A DNA stretch of 37,963 bases, from assembly GCF_040096015.1 (NCBI RefSeq), contig NZ_JBBMFO010000020.1, positions 1 through 37,963 of the forward strand. The letters run 5' to 3'. Below the pieces are notes generated by a model that was not told the origin of the DNA, searched no databases, and saw only the letters and a program-made list of their open reading frames with translations. Shown here in pieces: positions 32,442-37,963 of the stretch; positions within the stretch are counted from its first letter, which is position 1; the number at the start of each line of letters is the position of its first letter. This DNA is from Peptoniphilus_A hominis (GTDB taxonomy: Bacteria; Bacillota; Clostridia; Tissierellales; Peptoniphilaceae). A program made the position numbers and the translations under genes.

Positions 32442-33164
32442 ATGGAAAATTTTGAAAATAATTTTGAAAATATAGAAAAGAAAAAGAAATTTGTCCCAAG
32501 TATAGATACGGAACTTAGAAGAAGACAAGTGTCTGTACCTGAAGTGACTTATAGGGCAAGTGGAATAAACTTTATGGGCAAGAGAATAAAATCTCTTATG
32601 TTTACCAACGATATTCCCATTATTGTCAACAACAATGCACAGGCAATTATGTCAGTTTATCCTTTTACTCCCCAACTTAAAATTGTTTCTGCTATAATGG
32701 AAGTTGCATCTGTTCCTGTCTTTGTTGGCATCGGTGGGGGAACAACATCTGGACTAAGGGCTGTTAATATTGGACTGCAAGCAGAGCTTATGGGAGCGGC
32801 AGGAGTTGTTGTAAATGCCCCTATGTCTAATGCTAATATAAAAATTATTTCAAAGGCCCTAGATATTGCCGTCATAGCTACTGTAATTACAAAAGAGGAT
32901 GACATCAAGGGCAAGGTGAAGGCAGGTGCAAGGATACTTAATATTGCTGGTGGCAAAAATACTGCAGAACTAGTAAAATATACAAGAAAGATAGTTGGAG
33001 AAGAGTTTCCAATTATAGCAACAGGTGGTCACACTGATGAGCATATTCTTGCGACTATAGAGGCAGGTGCAAATGCCATCACCTACACACCACAGTCAAG
33101 CTCCGGAATTTTTTCTGAAGTTATGGAAAAATATAGACATAATATGAAAGATAAGGAGAAATAA
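32442..33164 (+). CDS. TIM-barrel family protein of unknown function (often annotated 'hydrolase')
   Basis: A 240-residue cytoplasmic protein of a clostridial family that looks like a (beta/alpha)8 barrel related to phosphate-binding sugar or nucleotide enzymes. Typical pieces are KSLMFTNDIPIIVNNNAQAI, VYPFTPQ, VPVFVGIGGGTTSG, AAGVVVNAPMSN, ARILNIAGGKNT, FPIIATGGHTDEHI and ANAITYTPQSS. The two glycine-rich strand ends (GIGGG, ATGGH) resemble phosphate-binding loops. The substrate is unknown. A GGGGGA site precedes the ATG. The NhaC-type antiporter starts 16 bases after its stop, so both are in one operon. Confidence 0.7.
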   Translation: MENFENNFENIEKKKKFVPSIDTELRRRQVSVPEVTYRASGINFMGKRIKSLMFTNDIPIIVNNNAQAIMSVYPFTPQLKIVSAIMEVASVPVFVGIGGGTTSGLRAVNIGLQAELMGAAGVVVNAPMSNANIKIISKALDIAVIATVITKEDDIKGKVKAGARILNIAGGKNTAELVKYTRKIVGEEFPIIATGGHTDEHILATIEAGANAITYTPQSSSGIFSEVMEKYRHNMKDKEK

Positions 33165-33180
33165 AAACAAAGGAGAAGAA

Positions 33181-34686
33181 ATGGAATTTGGAATTTTATC
33201 GATAGTTCCTCCAATAGTTGCCATTGCCTTGGCACTTATAACTAAAGAAGTAATAACTTCACTATTAATTGGAATTTTATCTGGAGGACTTATCTACACT
33301 GGCGGAAATATTATTGCCGCCTTGGAAACAGTTTTTGATTTAATGGGAACTAAGCTAGGCGATAATGCCCTAATGCTAGTCTTTTTGACTATGCTTGGCT
33401 CTCTTGTAATGGTAATGAACATGGCAGGGGGATCTTTTGCCTATGGGAAGTGGGCAAGCAAAAAGATCAAGAGCAAAAAAATGGCGAAGCTTGCCACAGC
33501 TTTTCTTGGAATGTTAATTTTTATAGACGACTACTTTAACTGCCTAACAGTTGGTGCAGTTATGAAACCAATTATTGACGAAAACAAAGTATCAAGGGCA
33601 AAACTTGCCCACATAATTGACTCCACTGCAGCGCCTGTTTGTATTCTTGCACCAGTTTCATCTTGGGCAGCTTCTGTAGTTGCAGTAATAGGAGATACTG
33701 GTGTAAAAAACCCAATGAGCGTATTTTTATCCACAATACCAATGAATGTCTATCCAATTTTAACATTACTTATGATTTTATATTTTTGTACAACAGATAT
33801 AGAAATGGGAGTAATGGAAAAGTATGAATTAAATGACACATCAAGAATAATTGAAAAAGAAGAAGTGGGCTATGAATATTCAAAGAATGGAAGAGTTTAT
33901 GATCTTGTAGTGCCAATTGTAGTATTAATTTTTGTCACAGTAATGATGATGCTAAAGACTGGAGGATTTTTCTCTGATGGAGTGGGAGCAGCCGCTGCCT
34001 TTGGCGATGCAAATGTAAACTTGTCCCTAGTCATTGGAGCCTTCTTTGCTATAGTAGTTTCAGCCCTTCTTTATCTTCCGAGAAAACTCTTAAAGTTTGA
34101 AGAATTTATGAAAGGAATCGTAGAAGGAATGAAGACAATGGTATCTGCCATAGTAATTCTTTCCCTTGCATGGACTATTGGTGGCATAACAAGTGACGAA
34201 TTTTTAAACACAGGATCCTACATTGCATCACTAATTTCTAACTCAACAATGCCAATGTGGCTTTTACCAGCAATAATTTTTGTTGTTGGAGCCTTTTTGT
34301 CCTTCTCAACAGGAACAGCTTGGGGAACTTTTGGGATTTTAATTCCAATAATGGTGCCAATCCTAATGCACACAGACCACATGCACTTCTTGACAGTTGT
34401 TCTTGCAGCAATTTTTTCTGGCTCAGTATTTGGAGACCACTGCTCACCAATTTCTGATACAACAATTTTGTCATCAGCAGGAGCAGGTTGTGACCACATA
34501 GCCCATGTGTCCAGTCAGCTTCCCTATGCAATTAGCGTAGGCAGTGCCTCAGCTCTTGCCTTCTTAATATCAGGCATAATAGGAAAGCCTGGACTTACAC
34601 TTCCAATTGGAATAGTAATTCTTGCAGCAATTGTCTTTGTCCTAAAGAGAATGACAATAAATAAATATTTAAAAAATGAAAATTAA
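33181..34686 (+). CDS. NhaC-type Na+/H+ antiporter family protein
   Basis: A 501-residue membrane protein with roughly 11-12 helices of the NhaC family. Distinctive pieces are LIFIDDYFNCLTVGAVMKPI around 118-137, with an Asp pair in a helix, APVCILAPVSSWAASVVAVI around 153-172, SFSTGTAWGTFGILIPI near 375, and FSGSVFGDHCSPISDTTILS around 416-435. Members exchange sodium, or small carboxylates or amino acids, against protons or each other; which applies cannot be read from the sequence. The ATG follows AAGGAGAAGAA. It is the second gene of a two-gene operon with the TIM-barrel protein and ends at a terminator. Confidence 0.9.
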   Translation: MEFGILSIVPPIVAIALALITKEVITSLLIGILSGGLIYTGGNIIAALETVFDLMGTKLGDNALMLVFLTMLGSLVMVMNMAGGSFAYGKWASKKIKSKKMAKLATAFLGMLIFIDDYFNCLTVGAVMKPIIDENKVSRAKLAHIIDSTAAPVCILAPVSSWAASVVAVIGDTGVKNPMSVFLSTIPMNVYPILTLLMILYFCTTDIEMGVMEKYELNDTSRIIEKEEVGYEYSKNGRVYDLVVPIVVLIFVTVMMMLKTGGFFSDGVGAAAAFGDANVNLSLVIGAFFAIVVSALLYLPRKLLKFEEFMKGIVEGMKTMVSAIVILSLAWTIGGITSDEFLNTGSYIASLISNSTMPMWLLPAIIFVVGAFLSFSTGTAWGTFGILIPIMVPILMHTDHMHFLTVVLAAIFSGSVFGDHCSPISDTTILSSAGAGCDHIAHVSSQLPYAISVGSASALAFLISGIIGKPGLTLPIGIVILAAIVFVLKRMTINKYLKNEN

Positions 34687-34691
34687 TTTTT

Positions 34692-34719
34692 AAGGCTAAC
34701 TTTCTAGTTAGTCTTTTTT
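34692..34719 (+). terminator. Terminator after the antiporter gene
   Basis: AAGGCTAACT pairs with AGTTAGTCTT around TTCT, including one G-T pair and one mismatch, and is followed by seven Ts. Confidence 0.75.
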
Positions 34720-34795
34720 TATAATTTTTATAAATTTTACAAAGATATAATTTTTGTTAAAAATTTGCATTTAACTATTTAAAAAATCTTTAAAG

Positions 34796-34804
34796 TGGTA
34801 TATA
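34796..34804 (+). promoter_or_regulatory. Extended -10 promoter for the macro-domain gene
   Basis: TGG followed by TATATA gives an extended -10, 28 bases before the start codon. No clear -35. Confidence 0.4.
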
Positions 34805-34832
34805 TTTTAAAGAAGAAAGTAAGGGGTGCATT

Positions 34833-35345
34833 ATGAGCTTTCAAATTGAAAAGAAAAATATTTTAGATTACGAAGTTGACGCAATAGTGAATGCAGCAAA
34901 TGCTGAATTAAAAAGAGGCGGCGGAGTTTGCGGACAAATTTTTAAAAAGGCAAATGACAAAGAATTAGAAGAAGAATGTAATAAACTTGCACCGATAAAA
35001 CCAGGCCAATCTGTTATTACAAAGGGTTATAATTTAAAATCAAAATACATAATTCATTCAGTGGGACCAATTTATTTTGATGGAAATCAAGGGGAAAGAG
35101 AAACTTTAGAAGCAGCTTATAGGTCTGCCCTATCCCTAGCAGTGGAAAATAATTTAAAGAGCCTAGTCTTTCCACTTCTATCATCAGGCATCTATGGCTA
35201 TCCCCTTGATGAAGCAGCAGAAGTGGCAGTCTACACCATAAGAGACTTTATAAAGGATAAGGACCTTGATGTGACAATTTCTGCCCTTAACGACAATGTA
35301 GTAAAAGTTTTGAAAAAGAAAAACAAAGAATGGATTGAAAGATAA
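34833..35345 (+). CDS. Macro-domain protein, O-acetyl-ADP-ribose deacetylase-like
   Basis: A 170-residue cytoplasmic macro domain, which binds ADP-ribose and its derivatives. MSFQIEKKNILDYEVDAIVN is followed by the family's key motifs: NAANAELKRGGGVCGQI (around 21-37, contacting the distal ribose), HSVGPIYFDG near 75-84 and FPLLSSGIYGYP near 113-124 (the diphosphate loop). The Asn and glycine residues used in catalysis by YmdB/MacroD types are present. Activity on O-acetyl-ADP-ribose or on ADP-ribosylated proteins is expected. It is a single gene with its own promoter, ending at a strong hairpin. Confidence 0.93.
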   Translation: MSFQIEKKNILDYEVDAIVNAANAELKRGGGVCGQIFKKANDKELEEECNKLAPIKPGQSVITKGYNLKSKYIIHSVGPIYFDGNQGERETLEAAYRSALSLAVENNLKSLVFPLLSSGIYGYPLDEAAEVAVYTIRDFIKDKDLDVTISALNDNVVKVLKKKNKEWIER

Positions 35346-35405
35346 AAACTAGGGAGAAAATAAAAGGGCAAAGCCCAGGAGCCTAAATTGAAGAAATTTG
35401 AATTT

Positions 35406-35441
35406 AACCAGAGATATAAAAAATTATCTCTGGTTTTTTTT
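35406..35441 (+). terminator. Strong terminator after macro-domain gene
   Basis: AACCAGAGATA pairs perfectly with TATCTCTGGTT around an A-rich loop, followed by eight Ts. Confidence 0.88.
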
Positions 35442-35646
35442 GTCCAGAAAAAAATAATATATAAAAAGAAAAACAAACATTAGTAAAAACTAATATCAAG
35501 AAAAAGTAAAAAGAAAAGGGAAAAAAATAATAGACAAAAAAGCTTGATAAAACCTAGCACTTAAAAATTTCAAGTGCAATTTTTCAAGAGCAGATAAAGT
35601 CTATCAAAGCAGTAAATAATTATAGATACTTATCGATAATAAGCTC

Positions 35647-35675
35647 TTGACAAAATGACAGAGGGGGGGTAGAAT
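35647..35675 (+). promoter_or_regulatory. Promoter with a G7 spacer tract, candidate phase-variable switch
   Basis: Perfect TTGACA (35647-35652), spacer of exactly 17 bases ending in seven Gs (35663-35669), then TAGAAT (35670-35675, 5 of 6 to consensus). The Gs sit against the -10, so gain or loss of one G by slippage would give a 16- or 18-base spacer and change promoter strength. The next protein gene starts 193 bases downstream. Confidence 0.75.
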
Positions 35676-35736
35676 GGAACTAGGTTTAAATACTTTTATC
35701 ATACATATAAAGGAGGATCTAAGAATAGAAAAATAA
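35674..35736 (+). CDS. Possible 20-codon leader frame just after the G7 tract
   Basis: ATG overlapping the end of the -10 opens a 20-codon frame ending TAA at 35734-35736. If transcription starts further upstream the G tract could act as a ribosome-binding site. More likely it is untranslated, because the -10 lies at its start. Confidence 0.12.
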   Translation: MELGLNTFIIHIKEDLRIEK

Positions 35737-35835
35737 GAATGAAAAATTTAAAAGGAGGGACTTAGAGAAAGAAAAATACAAAAAAAGAAAATTAAAAAAG
35801 GAAGAAATAACTAAGAAAGGTTAAGGAGGAAATAA

Positions 35836-35871
35836 ATGATAAAAAGAAATAAGATGGGAGGTAAAAAATGA
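35836..35871 (+). CDS. 11-codon leader peptide frame coupled to the LRR gene
   Basis: ATG at 35836 follows AAGGAGGAAATAA and encodes MIKRNKMGGKK before TGA at 35869-35871. That stop overlaps the ATG of the large surface-protein gene (ATGA at 35868-35871), so ribosomes finishing the leader could restart on it. The large gene also has its own GGGAGGT site within this frame. Real translation is not shown, but the 4-nt overlap matches the style of other coupled genes in this genome. Confidence 0.35.
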   Translation: MIKRNKMGGKK

Positions 35872-37963
35872 AAGCAAAAAGTAAAAGAATAATGGGGCTT
35901 TTACTTGCCCTAGTTATGCTCATAGCTTGTCTACCACTTAATATCATAGAAACCTATGCAGCACCAGGAGATTTGGCAATAGATGTGACAAACTTCCCTG
36001 ATTATTATTTTAGGGAATATGTAAGAACATTTGATAAAAATACAGACGGGAACTTAGATAAAGAAGAATACGAGGCTGTACAGCATATTAATGTCAAAAG
36101 TAAAAGAATTACAAGCTTAAAAGGGATTGAGCATTTTACAAATTTAATTGAACTTAATTGTAGTTATAACCAATTAACAGACTTAGATGTAAGTAAAAAC
36201 ACTAATCTGAAGGATCTTAATTGTGGTGAAAACCAATTAAAAGCCTTAGATGTAAGTAAAAACACTAATCTTGAGACTCTTGATTGTAGTAATAACCAAT
36301 TAACAGACTTAGATGTAAGTAATAACACTAATCTTAGTGTTCTTTATTGTGGTCAAAGCAAATTAACAGCCTTAGATGTAAGTAATAACACTAATCTTAG
36401 TGTTCTTTATTGTAGTCAAAGCAAATTAACAGACTTAGATGTAAGTAAAAACACTAATCTGAAGGATCTTAATTGTGGTGAAAACCAATTAAAAGCCTTA
36501 GATGTAAGTAAAAACACTAATCTTAAGACTCTTGATTGTAAAGGTAACAAATTAACAGACTTAGATGTAAGTAAAAACACTAATCTTAAGACTCTTGATT
36601 GTAAAGATAACACATTAACAGACTTAGATGTAAGTAAAAACACTAATCTTAAGACTCTTGATTGTAAAGATAACACATTAACAGCCTTAGATGTAAGTAA
36701 AAACACTAATCTTGAGACTCTTAATTGTGAAGGTAACAAATTAACAGCCTTAGATGTAAGTAAAAACACTAATCTTAAGACTCTTAAATGTTACGGTAAC
36801 CAATTAACAGCCTTAGATGTAAGTAAAAATACTAATCTTAAGACTCTTGATTGTGGTAATAACCAATTAACAGCCTTAGATGTAAGTAAAAACACTAATC
36901 TTGAGGATTTTAGTTGTAGAGGTAACCAATTAACAGCCTTAGATGTAAGTAAAAATACTAATCTTTCTTGGCTTGATTGTGAATATAACCAATTAACAGA
37001 CTTAAATTTAAATGACAATCCAGATTTTAGGTTTATAGATTGTAGTAATAACCAATTAACAGACTTAGATGTAAGTAAAAACACTAATCTTAAGACTCTT
37101 GATTGTAGTAATAACCAATTAACAGACTTAGATGTAAGTAAAAACACTAATCTTAAGACTCTTTATTGTAGTGAAAACCAATTAAAAGCCTTAGATGTAA
37201 GTAAAAATACTAATCTTGGGGCACTTAATTGTAAAGTTAACCAATTAACAGCCTTAGATGTAAGTAAAAACACTGACCTTTATTATCTTGTTTGTCAAAG
37301 TAACCAATTAACAAGTTTAGATTTATCTAATAACAAAATAGAAAATTTAATATTTGATAATCAACAATACAATATAAAAGTAATTAAGGGCATAAGAGAA
37401 TTTAAATATAGTGATTTTCCAGGACAATTTAATAAAGATAAAGTTTTTTATCCAGATGGAGCAAGCTTTGGCGATGATGCTCTTACAGTTAATAGTGACA
37501 CTACAAATGAAGTAACTTACAGTTATTTAGTTAACAACAATAAAACAATGGATGTCAAATTAATAGTTAACTATATAGAAATTGATCCAGCTCGTGTAGA
37601 AAGTATGGTAGTAAAAACACAACCAACAAGACTAGTCTACACAGAAGGAGAAAAACTAGCACTAGCAGGACTAGAAGTAACATTAACAGACAATCAAGGC
37701 TTGACAAAAGATGTAGCATTTAAAGACTTTGCAACTTATGGAATCACAGCAAACCCAGCAAATGGTGCAGAATTAGCATTAGCAGACAATGCAAAGAAAG
37801 TTACACTAACAAAAGGTAACTTAACAGCAGAAACAAATGCCTTAACAGTAAATGCAAAAGTATTTGATCCAGAACATGTAGAAAGTATGGTAGTAAAAGA
37901 ACAACCAACAAAACTAATCTACACAGAAGGAGAAAAACTAGCACTAGCAGGACTAGAAGTAAC
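35868..37963 (+). CDS. Secreted leucine-rich-repeat and Ig-like surface protein (runs off window, partial)
   Basis: At least 698 codons, open to the right edge with no stop, so the C-terminus (expected wall-sorting or binding modules) is outside. Residues 1-31 are a signal peptide, probably cut after TYA. Residues 56-67 (DKNTDGNLDKEE) match a 12-residue EF-hand calcium loop with Asp56, Asn58, Asp60, Gly61, Asp64 and Glu67. After a capping segment (SLKGIEHFTNLIELNCS) there are 18 leucine-rich repeats of exactly 21 residues, of the form NQLTALDVSKNTNLKTLDCS, at 100-477, then a partial nineteenth. From about residue 577 come Ig-like repeats beginning VESMVVK. The ATG follows GGGAGGT. Probably a surface adhesin or host-interaction protein, by architecture. 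Confidence 0.9.
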   Translation, partial: MKAKSKRIMGLLLALVMLIACLPLNIIETYAAPGDLAIDVTNFPDYYFREYVRTFDKNTDGNLDKEEYEAVQHINVKSKRITSLKGIEHFTNLIELNCSYNQLTDLDVSKNTNLKDLNCGENQLKALDVSKNTNLETLDCSNNQLTDLDVSNNTNLSVLYCGQSKLTALDVSNNTNLSVLYCSQSKLTDLDVSKNTNLKDLNCGENQLKALDVSKNTNLKTLDCKGNKLTDLDVSKNTNLKTLDCKDNTLTDLDVSKNTNLKTLDCKDNTLTALDVSKNTNLETLNCEGNKLTALDVSKNTNLKTLKCYGNQLTALDVSKNTNLKTLDCGNNQLTALDVSKNTNLEDFSCRGNQLTALDVSKNTNLSWLDCEYNQLTDLNLNDNPDFRFIDCSNNQLTDLDVSKNTNLKTLDCSNNQLTDLDVSKNTNLKTLYCSENQLKALDVSKNTNLGALNCKVNQLTALDVSKNTDLYYLVCQSNQLTSLDLSNNKIENLIFDNQQYNIKVIKGIREFKYSDFPGQFNKDKVFYPDGASFGDDALTVNSDTTNEVTYSYLVNNNKTMDVKLIVNYIEIDPARVESMVVKTQPTRLVYTEGEKLALAGLEVTLTDNQGLTKDVAFKDFATYGITANPANGAELALADNAKKVTLTKGNLTAETNALTVNAKVFDPEHVESMVVKEQPTKLIYTEGEKLALAGLEV
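36165..37298 (+). repeat. 18 tandem 63-bp leucine-rich-repeat units
   Basis: Eighteen units of exactly 63 bases run from 36165 to 37298 without length change. Most share the core TTAGATGTAAGTAAAAACAC. Units 3 and 4 differ in only two codons. Units 1-2 and 5-6 match almost perfectly from the fourth codon at an offset of 252 bases, including the rare CTG codon, so a four-unit block has been duplicated. Unit 14 (YNQLTDLNLNDNPDFRFIDCS) is divergent and lacks the DVSKNT core. Confidence 0.9.
37596..37963 (+). repeat. Tandem Ig-like domain repeats, period 282 bp (94 residues)
   Basis: GTAGAAAGTATGGTAGTAAA recurs at 37596 and 37878, 282 bases apart, and the bases that follow (through the EGEKLALAGLEVT region) are nearly identical. 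The encoded unit has VESMVVKTQPTRLVYTEGE, then AFKDF and LTKGNL strands. The second unit is cut by the window edge, so more copies probably follow. Confidence 0.85.

Larger units (their letters stand above)
35442..35835 (+). other. A-rich, purine-biased leader region of the surface-protein gene, no long gene
   Basis: No protein gene of normal size is seen. It contains a GCACTT (35557-35562)/AAGTGC (35572-35577) hairpin with Ts after it, a TTATCGATAA palindrome at 35630-35639, inverted TCAAGAGC (35584-35591) and GCTCTTGA (35643-35650), a promoter with a G7 spacer tract, and several Shine-Dalgarno-like AAAGGAGG runs (near 35710, 35752 and 35822) that precede very short frames. Confidence 0.7.

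Noticed and set aside
35365..35390. GGGCAAAGCCC followed by GGAGCCTAA, reminiscent of the first half of a c-di-GMP-I (GEMM) riboswitch, with a terminator just after it
   Set aside because: The second half of the aptamer (the GGTAGC...GGGTTACC-type arm) is missing, and the GGG/GCCC pair alone forms a simple hairpin. A covariance-model scan would decide; I do not call it.
36416..37147. Long minus-strand open frames of about 117 residues across the LRR array
   Set aside because: They are a by-product of the 63-bp periodicity on the coding strand: any stop-free frame in one unit repeats in all. They have no ribosome-binding site or independent composition.

Overview
The window is a stretch of low-GC, Gram-positive chromosome. 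Its gene orders are typical Firmicute ones: glmU-prs-pth-mfd-prsA, then whiA-HPr-dnaE-pfkA-pyk. Ribosome-binding sites are strong AGGAGG or GAGGTG types, and 4-nt ATGA overlaps are common. The parvulin lipoprotein, the Ig-like surface repeats at the right end and the 5-oxoproline cluster suggest an anaerobic, amino-acid-using coccus of the Tissierellia/Peptoniphilaceae kind (Peptoniphilus, Anaerococcus, Finegoldia or a relative). That placement is inference from style, not from a marker gene.

Layout. 1-389 has no gene: it holds an unusually C-rich segment, a long nested inverted repeat and the glmU promoter. 390-7943 carries cell-wall precursor synthesis (glmU), PRPP synthesis (prs), peptidyl-tRNA recycling (pth), transcription-coupled repair (mfd) and a PrsA-like foldase lipoprotein. 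8130-15652 carries whiA, HPr, dnaE, pfkA and pyk, linking sugar-transport signalling, replication and lower glycolysis. 15690-20261 is on the minus strand: a PF06541-type membrane protein overlapping an HD-domain protein, a membrane-anchored K/E/P/A repeat protein and the lipid II flippase murJ. 20412-22787 holds an ABC exporter half and a nitroreductase. 22868-25817 is a TPP-riboswitch unit with a thiamine-binding protein and a ThiXYZ-type importer. 25964-30445 is a 5-oxoproline (pyroglutamate) cluster: pxpA, an NRAMP-fold transporter without metal ligands, pxpB, pxpC and a D-glutamate-cyclase-like protein. 30578-35345 holds a small lipoprotein, a DUF1294 protein, a minus-strand HEPN plus PD-(D/E)XK protein, a TIM-barrel protein with an NhaC-type antiporter, and a macro-domain protein. 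35346-35867 is a regulatory leader. 35868 to the right edge is a large secreted protein with an EF-hand-like loop, 18 perfect-length 21-residue leucine-rich repeats and the first Ig-like repeats; it runs off the window.

The strongest leads are three. (1) A run of seven Gs lies exactly inside the 17-bp spacer of a near-consensus promoter for the LRR surface protein, which suggests phase variation by slipped-strand mispairing. (2) A stand-alone HEPN plus nuclease-like protein is a possible defence effector. (3) An NRAMP homologue that has lost all recognised metal ligands sits inside a 5-oxoprolinase operon, suggesting it imports an organic substrate.
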